A stretch of 64,000 bases of DNA from Pseudoduganella plicata (GCF_004421005.1 NZ_CP038026.1:2976001-3040000); one strand, 5' to 3'. Shown: positions 21,223-29,787, numbered from the stretch's first letter. The notes: a model not told the origin generated them from the sequence alone. Program-made: numbers and translations.

Positions 21223-21635
21223 GGTTTCCTCCATTGGTGGTTGGTCGGGGGGAAACCGCATGGTAGCCGTACCCGTTTGGCTGATCTGTAAGGGCATGGC
21301 GCCGGGCCATGTAGGACCATGGCGCATCGAGTGTCCAGGGCGAACAAGGCTGGTTGAGCCCAACCTGAAGTTGGTCGGAAGTCGGGTAGCGTCAGAATTT
21401 GTTGGTAGATTTGTTGGTAGTTTTCGAAGTGATCCGAGACCCCTGCAAGAATGCGGCGCTCAACGCAAAAGATGATTCCGGTTCCCGGCACCTCGTTTGC
21501 CAGCGTCACACTGACCAACGTGCGATTTGCAAGTTGTCGTGCCACGGATACAGATGCTGTGCCATATTAGCCTGTTATCGATTTAATACCGAATCATGCT
21601 AAACTATATTTCCTTATTTACAACAAAGAATCGGC
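21223..21635. other. Intergenic region, 413 bp, with tandem 12-mers and att copy
   Basis: It contains the upstream region of the DUF892 gene, the direct repeats ATTTGTTGGTAG at 21397-21408 and 21409-21420, and the distal 19-bp att-like copy at 21474-21492. From about 21540 the DNA is AT-rich and probably carries the promoter of the following PEP-CTERM gene. No further gene was seen. Confidence 0.6.
21474..21492. repeat. att-like direct repeat, distal copy
   Basis: Exact 19-bp copy of the tRNA-Leu 3' end; flanking bases differ on both sides. It marks the far boundary of the remnant. Confidence 0.8.
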
Positions 21636-22370
21636 ATGAAACTTTTTGCAATGACTGGGTTGGCGTTGGCTATTTTTTCCGGAACCGCATTTGCCGCAGG
21701 CGGGACTGCACAGGCCGCATTAACTGTTTATCGCTACGAACTGATCGACCTCGATCCGAACGACAATATCACGCCATCTGTAAAATTTGAATATTCCGAT
21801 ATATGGGCAGAGGCCACCATATCGGGGCAGAGTGATATTGAATACATAGGCGAGGGGGTCGCATCCGCGTCATTGAGCGTGGCCGATGGGAGCGGCGCGG
21901 CCACCTCCTCTGACGATACGCATAGCGCCAGCATGCGTCTCGGCAGCGAGGGGGAGATTCGTGCAATCGGCAAGAGGGATAGCGAGTTCTATCTTAGCGC
22001 TAAAACCAGGATGGTCATTTGGGGCCGGGCTACCGTCGAGCTCGATGTAGGCACCCTTGCGCCTGACCAGTACGCCAGAGCGGTTGCGTACGCCCATGTC
22101 CATTCATTTGGTTCCAATGCGACCGACGACTATGGCCTCTCCCTTTTCAGCCCTACGGATGGTGGCACTGCAAGCCTGGATCAGACATTCGCCTTGGAGA
22201 TGGTCAACGAGGGCGACTACGACATGTACGCCTACCTGGAACACGGAGCCTACACTGAAGGCCATATCACCTCTCCGGTTCCCGAGCCCTCCACCTGGCT
22301 AATGCTGGGCGCTGGCCTCGCATTGACGGGCGCGATCGCTCGGCGCCGCCGCACCGCTGTAGAAAGCTGA
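21636..22370 (+). CDS. PEP-CTERM sorting-domain protein
   Basis: 244 residues. A signal peptide (MKLFAMTGLALAIFSGTAFA) is followed by a low-complexity, Ser/Ala/Asp-rich beta-type mature region, then the tripartite sorting signal PVPEPSTWLMLGAGLALTG and an Arg cluster (ARRRR). Such proteins are recognised by the EpsH/exosortase system, cleaved at the PEP motif and exported to the surface, commonly in exopolysaccharide-producing biofilm bacteria. No exosortase gene is in the window. The function of the mature part is unknown; the absence of cysteines fits the family. It lies just outside the island remnant. Confidence 0.9.
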   Translation: MKLFAMTGLALAIFSGTAFAAGGTAQAALTVYRYELIDLDPNDNITPSVKFEYSDIWAEATISGQSDIEYIGEGVASASLSVADGSGAATSSDDTHSASMRLGSEGEIRAIGKRDSEFYLSAKTRMVIWGRATVELDVGTLAPDQYARAVAYAHVHSFGSNATDDYGLSLFSPTDGGTASLDQTFALEMVNEGDYDMYAYLEHGAYTEGHITSPVPEPSTWLMLGAGLALTGAIARRRRTAVES

Positions 22371-22755
22371 GCAGCTCGCAATGGTCATTGTGCGTGCGCA
22401 TGGTGTGACGGACAGAACGTCCAGTTACACCAACGTCCCTGACGCTCGCTGGCAGTGCTTGGCGCATGGCCTGCCTTTAACTCGTCCGCAGACAGACGGC
22501 TTCCTTGACGAGCCCACCAGCTAGAACACGCCATCCCTGGTGCCGCTTTGCGATAACGCGGCACTTCATCGGCAGCTCTCCCATCTCCGCTATGCGCAGT
22601 GTTTCGTCATATCGACGCAGTCTCATGCACAACCTGCGATCCTACGACTCCGCACTGTTAAAGCGTGCCGCATAGTCGCTCCGCCTCCCCCGACGTCGAC
22701 AAGAAAAAAGCCGCAGGAACGCGGCTTTTACTTTTGAGAGCGCTGCCTCGGCCTA
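22371..22755. other. Intergenic region, 385 bp, between convergent PEP-CTERM genes
   Basis: No convincing gene. One bidirectional hairpin (22704-22735) lies near the right end. The remaining 330 bp show nothing recognisable. Confidence 0.5.
22704..22735. terminator. Bidirectional terminator
   Basis: AAAGCCGC (22707-22714), loop AGGAAC, GCGGCTTT (22721-22728), with A-run on one side and T-rich tail on the other; it serves either convergent gene. Confidence 0.75.
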
Positions 22756-23370
22756 TCAGACTGCCGCCTTACGCCGGCGTGCCACGGCCCCTGCCACCGC
22801 GAGACCGCCCAGGAGCATCGTCCAAGTCTGCGGTTCGGGCACTACTGCAACGGAAACATGGACCCAAGCGGGGGTGAAGTCGAAAAAATTACCATCTCCC
22901 GAGTAGCGTTTGCCATAGGAGCTGATGGCGTACACAGGTGATGCGATTACAAGGTCGAGAGGCTCTGCCCACAACACGTACGGTACATCGCCCGTCGGTT
23001 GCCATTCTGCATAAAGGCTGAATTCAGTCTGCATACCGACTTCCCTCAGGGTCATGCCTAACGACAACTCTCTGTTTCCGCCGTCTGCAAACCGTGCTAT
23101 AGCGTATGCGTCGCCGACTCCGACAGCAGAATCCCGGTAGGTGCCCACGCTGATGTCGAAGTTATAATTGCTTTCGGTGATAAAGTCCAGGCCGGTTTCC
23201 GTATCGTAGTGGGTCACCCAGTTCAGTTTTACCGGCGCGCCTGCTGCCTGGCTGCCCCAGGCGTCCGTCAGTACCCCTTCTGACTGGATCGTCAGCGTAG
23301 CAGGGGCCGCCAGCGCGGCTGTAGAGGATAAGGCGAGTGCAAAGGCCAATGGCAAGCATTTTATGCGCAT
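22756..23370 (-). CDS. PEP-CTERM sorting-domain protein
   Basis: 204 residues. Signal peptide (MRIKCLPLAFALALSSTAALA), then a beta-rich mature region (VTHYDTETGLDFITESNYNF, YSGDGNFFDFTPAWVHVSV), then the exosortase sorting signal VPEPQTWTMLLGGLAVAG and ARRRK. Expected to be exported and processed by an exosortase encoded elsewhere. ATG 23370 is preferred over the adjacent ATG 23373 because AAGGGA then has normal spacing. It is convergent with the other PEP-CTERM gene 21636-22370, but the mature parts show no obvious similarity, so it is not a simple duplicate. Confidence 0.9.
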   Translation of the reverse strand: MRIKCLPLAFALALSSTAALAAPATLTIQSEGVLTDAWGSQAAGAPVKLNWVTHYDTETGLDFITESNYNFDISVGTYRDSAVGVGDAYAIARFADGGNRELSLGMTLREVGMQTEFSLYAEWQPTGDVPYVLWAEPLDLVIASPVYAISSYGKRYSGDGNFFDFTPAWVHVSVAVVPEPQTWTMLLGGLAVAGAVARRRKAAV

Positions 23371-23486
23371 CATAATCCCTTCATAAGTTTTGGTTGTTAG
23401 TGATTGAGCGGACTATAGCGCATAGATAATAAAAATTCTTCAATTTAATGCAACTTATGCATAACGATGCTCGAGCTGACTTGCCA

Positions 23487-24272
23487 ATGACCGACCTGTT
23501 CCCCCGCTTCGCCACCGCTATCCGCACGGCCGACCTCGCCGCCATCGACCGCCACACGCTGATACCCGCCGCGTTCCTGCTCGAGCAGGACGGACCCTAT
23601 GCCGTCAACTACATCCCGTTCGAAGCCGTGAATCGCACTGCGCGGGTCGTCGTGGTCGGATTGACGCCGGGATTCATCCAATGGCGCAACGGTGTTGCGG
23701 AGGCGCAGCGCCAGTTGCTGGCCGGTGCCACGCAGGAGGACGCGCTGCTGGCAGCCAAGCGTTTTGGTGCGTTCAGCGGTCCGCTGCGTCCTAACCTGGT
23801 CGCGCTGCTCGATGCCATTGGCCTGCAAGAGTGGCTGGACGTGCCCAGCTGCGCCGTCCTGTTCGATACGCGGCCGGATCTATTGCACAGCACTTCGCTG
23901 TTGCGCCATCCCGTCAGCCGGCATGGCGTCAACTACAGCGGCACGCCGGCGCCGGTCTCCCAGCCGTTCCTGCGCCGGCAGATCGGGCAGTACTTCGCGC
24001 ACGAGGCGGCGGCGCTTGGCCATGCCATCTTCGTTCCCCTCGGGCCGGCGGTGGCCGAGGGACTGCGCTGGCTCGCCGATCAGGGCGCGCTGTCGCAGGA
24101 GCAGATTTTTGACGGCTTGCCGCATCCTTCCGGTGCCAATGCCGAACGGATCGCCTATTTCCTGGGCCGCAAGGAGCGCGGGACACTGTCCTCGCGAACC
24201 GATCCCGTGCGCCTCGACCTTGCCCGCGAAGAGCTGATCCGCAAGGTCGAACTGCTGCGTAGTCAAGGCTGA
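23487..24272 (+). CDS. Uracil-DNA-glycosylase-superfamily-like protein
   Basis: 261 residues. Two motifs recall the UDG superfamily: VVVVGLTPGFIQW after the first strand (position of the water-activating loop GxxPG) and GLPHPSGANAERIAYFLG near the C terminus (the HPSxxN leucine-loop region). Strands such as SCAVLFDTRP and HAIFVPLGPAVAEGL fit the alpha/beta fold. If the assignment holds it could excise a damaged base, but the catalytic residue is not certain and no repair partner adjoins. ATG 23487 is chosen because homologous content begins there; ATG 23448 and 23457 are possible earlier starts. The next gene overlaps its stop (TGATG). Confidence 0.55.
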   Translation: MTDLFPRFATAIRTADLAAIDRHTLIPAAFLLEQDGPYAVNYIPFEAVNRTARVVVVGLTPGFIQWRNGVAEAQRQLLAGATQEDALLAAKRFGAFSGPLRPNLVALLDAIGLQEWLDVPSCAVLFDTRPDLLHSTSLLRHPVSRHGVNYSGTPAPVSQPFLRRQIGQYFAHEAAALGHAIFVPLGPAVAEGLRWLADQGALSQEQIFDGLPHPSGANAERIAYFLGRKERGTLSSRTDPVRLDLAREELIRKVELLRSQG

Positions 24273-24490
24273 TGAACACTTTTCTGTATGCTGCTCTCGG
24301 ATTTACCCTCGCCACCGTGGTTGCATGGGGTGGGTTGCTCGTGTGGGCATTTATATTCCTGGACCGTCACGACAGCTATTGGGATCATGCGCCCGGCGCG
24401 GCCGAGACCTTCTTTGTTTGCTGGCTGCTGTCCGGGATCGTCGCTGCGTTCATCGCGGCCTGGATGAGCCGGACCAGGCGCTCGTCTTGA
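24272..24490 (+). CDS. Small two-helix membrane protein
   Basis: 72 residues with two clear hydrophobic helices (LYAALGFTLATVVAWGGLLVWAFIF and FFVCWLLSGIVAAFIAAWM) joined by a short charged loop (LDRHDSYWDHAPGAAE). It ends in a basic tail. No family was recognised. Its ATG overlaps the TGA of the glycosylase-like gene by one base, so it is translated from the same message, but a functional link is unproven. Confidence 0.65.
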   Translation: MNTFLYAALGFTLATVVAWGGLLVWAFIFLDRHDSYWDHAPGAAETFFVCWLLSGIVAAFIAAWMSRTRRSS

Positions 24491-24542
24491 CCACGCGGCG
24501 CTGCCACAGCTGGTCTTCAGGTCGCTGAACAGCCCAGCCGCT

Positions 24543-25076
24543 TCAATCAACCGCATCCGCCTCGGGCGGGTAGCCGATACGCAAACCCTCCACATGCGCA
24601 AACGACGTCAGCACGTGCGGCCGCGTGTTGCCCCGGTTGATGATGTGTTCCACGGGGATGCCACGCACGGTCAGCGCATCCGCCACCATCGAGCGGTGGC
24701 AGCGCCACGGCACGGCTTCCGCACACATCAATGCGCAGCGGCGATCAGTGGCCCGGACGATGACTTCGTCGACGCCGGCAAGGAACTCATCGGACTGCAT
24801 GTGGTCGGCATACCCCCGAAACGACTTGTTGCGCCAGCCGCTGTTGGGCGAATCCTTGCGCGCGTGGCGCAGGCCGCCCAGGGCACCGATGTATTCGTAA
24901 CCGATGCCCGCATCGGCCAGCGCAGGCGGCAGCAGGTCCTGCCCGAACTGGGGATTGTGGCGCGACTTCGGTACGGTGCGGATGTCGATCAGCAGCTCGA
25001 TGCGGTGCTCCGATAACAGACTGAGGAACTCCTCGATCGGCCGGTTCGAGTGGCCAATGGTGAATACGGTGGACAT
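24543..25076 (-). CDS. DUF488 family protein
   Basis: A 177-residue cytoplasmic protein of the DUF488 family. Landmarks are the N-terminal FTIGHSNRPIEEFLSLL, the strand LLIDIRTVPKSRHNPQFG, and CAEAVPWRCHRSMVADAL with the conserved Cys-Arg-His cluster. The family is widespread and structurally related to nuclease- or glycosylase-like folds, but no activity is established. It is convergent with the small membrane protein gene and ends about 50 bp from it. Confidence 0.85.
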   Translation of the reverse strand: MSTVFTIGHSNRPIEEFLSLLSEHRIELLIDIRTVPKSRHNPQFGQDLLPPALADAGIGYEYIGALGGLRHARKDSPNSGWRNKSFRGYADHMQSDEFLAGVDEVIVRATDRRCALMCAEAVPWRCHRSMVADALTVRGIPVEHIINRGNTRPHVLTSFAHVEGLRIGYPPEADAVD

Positions 25077-25218
25077 GACGCGTGGACGTGGTTGTCGGTG
25101 GCATTTATTCTCGCCTGGCTGTGGAAACGGTGGCGCCGCCTACTACGGTGAGAATGTACGCATTTTCGGACAAGATTTTCTGATAGCGTCTTCATTTCCA
25201 TCTGGAGGACCTGTGGCC

Positions 25219-25590
25219 ATGATCCCATGTGTGTTCCGTTACGCCCCCATCATCGCACTCGCGTGCGTCCATCCGATCGCTTCGTGTGCGACGAACGCGC
25301 CCGTGACCACCGTGACGCGGCTTGGCACGTCCATCATGGACGTCAGCTGCACGGTCGCTGCAGGTGGCAGATGTCACTATCTTTTCGTGACGTCGCTCTG
25401 CCAGGAAAAACTACTGCGCGACGGCACCAAGGAGCGGACGTGCCGCTATGACCAGGCGGTACCGCCGTTTCAGCTTCGTTCAGGCGAAAGGAAAACCGTA
25501 GGCGGTCTTCCCGCCGATTTCCTCTACACGATGAAGTTCGGTGCCGCGCCCACCATGGACGAGTGCATCCGCGCGCCGATCCCACACTAG
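25219..25590 (+). CDS. Small predicted lipoprotein, unknown function
   Basis: 123 residues. The N terminus MIPCVFRYAPIIALACVHP is hydrophobic and followed by a lipobox-like IASC, so lipidation at that Cys is likely. The mature part carries several cysteines (DVSCTVAAGGRCHYLF, TSLCQEKL, ERTCRYDQ, MDECIRAP) that could form disulfides in the periplasm. No family was recognised. GGAGG precedes ATG 25219 by 10 nt (GTG 25213 is an alternative start). Its stop codon lies in a CTAG that is also the stop of the convergent gene. Confidence 0.6.
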   Translation: MIPCVFRYAPIIALACVHPIASCATNAPVTTVTRLGTSIMDVSCTVAAGGRCHYLFVTSLCQEKLLRDGTKERTCRYDQAVPPFQLRSGERKTVGGLPADFLYTMKFGAAPTMDECIRAPIPH

Positions 25591-26024
25591 TCGGGCGGCG
25601 GTGGGTGTTCGCCGCCCCCCTCCTCCCGATGCGCCTTCAGCAGCGTATAGCCCGTCTCCCGATCCGGCAGCACACCCGCATGCACCAGCCGCGCGACAAT
25701 GCTGCCGTCCGTCCTTCCCAGCTGCACGGCGATCTGGCCGAGTGGCGTGCCCGCTTCGAACTGCCGCAGCAGCGTATCGACGTCGTCGCCCGACCACTTC
25801 TTGCCGACATTGGGCAACTCGACGCCGTTGCGCACGAACGGCGTCTTGCGTGGCCTCGCGGCGGACACCGCGGGTGGCGGCAACAAGGCATTGCGGGCGA
25901 GGAACAGCGCGCGGATGATTTCCGGTGCCGTGCAGATGTCCCCTTCGCCCAGCACTTCGCCGGTGCGCGGATCGACGCCAAGCGCCAGGTGTTCGATGAT
26001 CTGCGCGGCCTGCTGTGGTGTCAT
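25587..26024 (-). CDS. Unknown cytoplasmic protein with HTH-like segment
   Basis: 145 residues, no signal peptide or membrane segment. The first half (MTPQQAAQIIEHLALGVDPRTGEVL, APEIIRALFLARNALL) and a second-half segment (LLRQFEAGTPLGQIAVQLGRTDGSIVARLVHAG) suggest a helix-turn-helix of the resolvase/sigma4 kind, which would allow DNA binding. The tail is Pro/Gly-rich. No named family was recognised. GGAGG lies at the correct distance from ATG 26024. It is convergent with the lipoprotein gene, sharing the four bases CTAG as overlapping stop codons, and divergent from the riboswitch-controlled receptor gene. Confidence 0.6.
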   Translation of the reverse strand: MTPQQAAQIIEHLALGVDPRTGEVLGEGDICTAPEIIRALFLARNALLPPPAVSAARPRKTPFVRNGVELPNVGKKWSGDDVDTLLRQFEAGTPLGQIAVQLGRTDGSIVARLVHAGVLPDRETGYTLLKAHREEGGGEHPPPPD

Positions 26025-26199
26025 GGGATCCTCCATCTTGAAACGGTCTGCCGTCCAACATAGCAGCGACTCATGCGCCTGCGACAGCAATCTGCGCAGG
26101 CGATGGTCCGGCTCAAGGCCTGTGGAAATCGGTTGAACCATTTCCTGCGGCTGCGAGAGCACGGGCTGGCAACTGCCCGACTTGTACGGGTAAAATGCC

Positions 26200-26402
26200 G
26201 CCACTACGTGAATGGTGCCCTTCCGCCTGTCGGCGGCGGGGTGAAACGGGAAGCCGGTGACGCGGGGGATTGCATCTCCCGCCAGTCCGGCGCAGCCCCC
26301 GCTGCTGTAGGCCTGACGACGTTGACCGAACGCCACTGTGCATTGCATGGGAAGGCAGGGTCAGGGAAGGATGACGGCAAGCCAGAAGACCGGCCAGTCA
26401 CG
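26200..26402 (+). ncRNA. Cobalamin riboswitch
   Basis: It shows the conserved blocks in order: GGTGCCC near the 5' end; GTGAAACGGGAAGCCGGTG; CCGGCGCAGCCCCCGCTG (the B12 box region); CACTG, GGGAAGGC and finally GATGACGGCAAGCCAGAAGA with CCGGCC closing. This is the classical adenosylcobalamin aptamer. It lies about 130 nt before a TonB-dependent receptor, whose translation it should repress when the cofactor is plentiful. Confidence 0.93.
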
Positions 26403-26531
26403 ATTGCCTGTGCAGGACCCGGGGTGCGGTCTTGTCTGTTGGCTGCCGATTTTCTTCCTTTGCCGATAGCGCATTGCGTGACCACGCGCGCCGGAGGAAC
26501 ACGGCCGCCTGTGCCCACATGCTCTTAACGG

Positions 26532-28628
26532 TTGACTCAATTGCGTACCTACCCGAACCACCTTCGCGGCACCGCCGCCATTGCACTCCTGTGCGCCTCC
26601 CATGCCTCGGCCCAGCAGGCCGAGTTTCTTCCCACCGTCACCATCCAGGGCGCTGTCACGCAGGACGGCCTGGGCCTGGCGCGCCAGACCGGCACCGCCA
26701 GCCGCCTGAACCTGGGCGCGCAGGACGTTCCCGCCAGCGTGGAGTCGCTCAGCGCCGCCACGATGCAGGCGCGCGGCGACCTGCAGGTCAAGGATGCCAT
26801 CACCCGCGGCACGGGCCTGACCGATACGAGTTCGCCGGGCAACGGCATCGCCTACTCGGCGCGCGGCTTTGCCGGCAACGACGCCATCGCCATGCTGGAA
26901 AACGGCCAGCGGCTGCTGGTGGCTTCCGGCACCGCCACGTATCCGTCCGACCCGTGGGGCTATGACTATATTGAGGTGCTGCGCGGGCCCGGCTCGGTGG
27001 TGTACGGCAGCGGCAGCACGGGCGCGGCCATCAACGCGGTGCGCAAGGCGCCGCGGCCCGTCGCGTCGTTCGAGGCCATGGCCGGTATCGGCGGTGGCCG
27101 GTCAGTGCGAGCCGGTGTCGGCGGCACTGGCGCCATCGGCGACAAGGGCGCTTTCCGCATCGACGCCTATGCCGACCGGAGCGACGGCTTTGTCGATCGC
27201 GGCGAATCCCGTCACGGCAAACTGCTCACCAGCATGACGTATGCGCTGACGTCCGACATCGACCTGGACCTGCAGCTCGATCACGCCGAACAGAAGCCGC
27301 GCCGTTACTTCGGCACGCCGCTGGTGAACGGCAGGCTGGCCGGGCACCTGCGCGACGAAAACTACAACGTGGCCGATGCCGACATCGAACTCGTCGACGA
27401 CAAGGCGGTCGCGCGGCTGTCCTGGCGCCTGTCTCCCGCGCTGACCGTCGGCAACGAACTCGCTTACATGAAGGCGCGCCGCCATTGGCGCGACGTGGAA
27501 ACCTATGCCTACGATGCGGATGCGGACGTGGTACGGCGCAGCGACTACATCGCCATCGGCCACCGCCAGGAGCAGACCGCCAATCGCCTCGAAGTGCGCT
27601 GGAACGCCGGCGGCAACCGGCTGGTGGCCGGCTGGGAGGCGGCCACGGTCAACTTTGAACACAGCAATAATTCGCCGTACGGCGGCAGTTCCACCGTCAC
27701 GCCGACCGATGTCGATCCCGGCAGGTTCGACAGCCCGGACCCGCTGCGGCCGAACTTCGCCACCGACACGACCACGCACGCGTTCTATATCGAGGATGCA
27801 TACGATCTGAGCGAACGGCTGCTGCTGTTGGTAGGCGCGCGCCATGACCGCTACAAGGTCGATCGGGTCAGCCTGCAGGGTGCGCCCGGCTTTGCGGCCA
27901 CGCTGCGATCGAATGCCGTGCGCATCGGCCTGACGTGGAAACTGGCGCCGCAGGCGTCGCTGTACGGGCAAGTCAGCTCGGGCAGCGATCCGCTGACGAG
28001 CCTGTTGTCGCTGAACCTGGCCAATGCCCGCTACAAGCTGACGCGGTCGCGCCAGATCGAGGGCGGCTTCAAACAATCGCTGAACAATGGCAAGGCCGAA
28101 TGGACGGCGGCGCTGTACCGGATCCGCAAGGACGACATCGTCACCCGCGATCCGTCCAACCCGGCGCTGTCGATCCAGGGTGGATCGCAGTCGTCGCGCG
28201 GTGCCGAGATCAGCGCCAGCACTGCCCTGGCGCGGGCCTGGCGCCTCGATGCCAATGCGGCCTGGACCGATGCGCAATTCGATACGCTGCTCGAAAGCGG
28301 CAACGTGTCGCGCGCCGGCAACCGGCCGGCTGACGTGCCGCGTCTCTCGGCCAACCTCTGGCTCAGCTACAGGAGCGCCGACTGGCGCGCGGGGGTGGGC
28401 GCACGCCATGTGGGCGAGCGGTTTATCGACAACGGCAACACGCAGGCGCTGCCAGCCTACACGGTGTTCGACGCCACGCTGGGCTGGCAGGTCAACCGCA
28501 ACACGCTCTTGCAGCTGAATCTGCGCAACCTCACTGACAAGCTGTACGCCAGCACGTCCTATGGCAGCACGCAGTACCTGCTGGGGGACCGGCGACATGC
28601 CGAACTGACCGTGCAGTGGCGTTACTAG
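26532..28628 (+). CDS. TonB-dependent outer-membrane receptor under cobalamin control
   Basis: 698 residues. A signal peptide (to about residue 28) is followed by an N-terminal plug (SLSAATMQARGDLQVKDAI, ending in YDYIEVLRGPGSVVYGSGSTGAAINAV). A 22-strand barrel-type region ends in the aromatic TVQWRY. The architecture is that of siderophore receptors, but the cobalamin riboswitch upstream indicates uptake of a corrinoid or of a metal needed for it (for example cobalt). No btuCD or cobalamin biosynthesis genes adjoin. The start is TTG 26532, the first start codon after an in-frame stop; TTG 26541 is possible. Convergent with the MFS gene. Confidence 0.85.
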   Translation: MTQLRTYPNHLRGTAAIALLCASHASAQQAEFLPTVTIQGAVTQDGLGLARQTGTASRLNLGAQDVPASVESLSAATMQARGDLQVKDAITRGTGLTDTSSPGNGIAYSARGFAGNDAIAMLENGQRLLVASGTATYPSDPWGYDYIEVLRGPGSVVYGSGSTGAAINAVRKAPRPVASFEAMAGIGGGRSVRAGVGGTGAIGDKGAFRIDAYADRSDGFVDRGESRHGKLLTSMTYALTSDIDLDLQLDHAEQKPRRYFGTPLVNGRLAGHLRDENYNVADADIELVDDKAVARLSWRLSPALTVGNELAYMKARRHWRDVETYAYDADADVVRRSDYIAIGHRQEQTANRLEVRWNAGGNRLVAGWEAATVNFEHSNNSPYGGSSTVTPTDVDPGRFDSPDPLRPNFATDTTTHAFYIEDAYDLSERLLLLVGARHDRYKVDRVSLQGAPGFAATLRSNAVRIGLTWKLAPQASLYGQVSSGSDPLTSLLSLNLANARYKLTRSRQIEGGFKQSLNNGKAEWTAALYRIRKDDIVTRDPSNPALSIQGGSQSSRGAEISASTALARAWRLDANAAWTDAQFDTLLESGNVSRAGNRPADVPRLSANLWLSYRSADWRAGVGARHVGERFIDNGNTQALPAYTVFDATLGWQVNRNTLLQLNLRNLTDKLYASTSYGSTQYLLGDRRHAELTVQWRY

Positions 28629-28635
28629 AACGGGC

Positions 28636-29787
28636 TCAGCGCGCGCTGCCGTGCGCGCGCACGACGCCGGCGTTGAACGCAATCACGACGCCGGCCAACG
28701 ACAATATGCCCAGCGCCACCGCGATATTGGTCTGCGCGGCGATCCAGCCGATCACCGGCGGGCCCAGCAGCAGGCCCGTATAGCCGACCGTGGCCGCCGT
28801 CGCCACGCCCACCCCCGGCGCCGTGCCGGGGATGTTGGCGGCCGCGGCGAAAATCAGCGGCACAACGTTGGCCGCGCCCAGCCCGACCAGCGCGAAGCCG
28901 ACGGCGGACAAGGCGTAGTGCGTGCTTATCACGGCGATCAACAGCCCCAGCAGGATCGAGATGCCGCCGGCGATCATCAACGTCGGCGAGCCGAACTTTA
29001 CCGTCAGGCGGTCGCCGGCGAAACGGCAGGCGGCCATGGCGATGGAGAAAGCGGAATAGCCCAGCGCCGCCGAGCCTGGCGTGGCACCCGTGCGTTCCGT
29101 CATCAAGAGCGCGCTCCAGTCGACCAGCGCGCCTTCGACGGCCATGCACAGCAGCGCCAGCAGGCCGAGGAACAGCGCGGGTCCACGGGGCAGCGCGAAG
29201 TGGCTTCCGCCAGTGCCGTGCGGGGGCGTGTTCAGTACGCGGCGTGCCGTCAGCAACACGGCGGCAATCGCCACGACGCTGAACGCCAGCGCGCCGCGGC
29301 CGTCGCCAAAGCCGTGCTCGACGATCAGGCCGCCGCCCGCCGCCCCGATCAGTCCTCCCAGGCTGAAGAAGGCGTGGAACGACGACATTGTCGGGGTGCC
29401 GCGCGCGATCTCCACTTCGCTGGCGTTGGCGTTCATCGAGACGTCCAGCGCGCCGTTGGCCGCACCGAACGCGAACGCGGCCACGAACAGGCCGGCCACG
29501 TGCGACGTGCCAATCAACAAGGTTGTCGTCAGCGCGAACAGGAAGGCCGCCCGCAATGTGGTGCGGCGCGTGCCCCAGTGTGCCGTCAGCCAGCCCGCGA
29601 TCGGCATGGCCGCCATCGCGCCCGCGGCGATCGTCAACAGCAACATGCCCAGCACGCCGGTGTCGAGCCCTGCCCTTGCCTGCACGACCGGCACGTGCGC
29701 TGCCCACAGGCCGATGCCGGCACCGTTCAGCAGGAAGATCGTGGAGATGGCCCAGCGCGCTGGGCCGATGGCAGGTGTGGTCCTCAT
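28636..29787 (-). CDS. MFS transporter, putative exporter
   Basis: 383 residues with about twelve hydrophobic helices. The loop between helices 2 and 3 carries the degenerate MFS motif GWLTAHWGTRRTT. The segment NGALDVSMNANASEVEIARGTPTMSSFHAFFSLGGLIGA is typical of YbjJ/fucose-permease-like members. The substrate is unknown. The start codon overlaps the stop codon of the DeoR-type regulator by four bases (ATGA), so the two form an operon and the regulator probably controls this transporter. Confidence 0.85.
   Translation of the reverse strand: MRTTPAIGPARWAISTIFLLNGAGIGLWAAHVPVVQARAGLDTGVLGMLLLTIAAGAMAAMPIAGWLTAHWGTRRTTLRAAFLFALTTTLLIGTSHVAGLFVAAFAFGAANGALDVSMNANASEVEIARGTPTMSSFHAFFSLGGLIGAAGGGLIVEHGFGDGRGALAFSVVAIAAVLLTARRVLNTPPHGTGGSHFALPRGPALFLGLLALLCMAVEGALVDWSALLMTERTGATPGSAALGYSAFSIAMAACRFAGDRLTVKFGSPTLMIAGGISILLGLLIAVISTHYALSAVGFALVGLGAANVVPLIFAAAANIPGTAPGVGVATAATVGYTGLLLGPPVIGWIAAQTNIAVALGILSLAGVVIAFNAGVVRAHGSAR

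Larger units (their letters stand above)
19972..21492. mobile_element. Short integrative-element (island) remnant at tRNA-Leu
   Basis: It is bounded by the 19-bp att-like repeat (19952-19970 and 21474-21492). Inside are a terminator after the tRNA, about 680 bp with no recognisable gene, one DUF892 gene on the minus strand, and two tandem 12-mers ATTTGTTGGTAG (21397-21420) resembling recombinase arm-type sites. No integrase is left, so the element should be immobile. It appears to be what remains after deletion of a larger island, or a cargo fragment. Confidence 0.65.
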
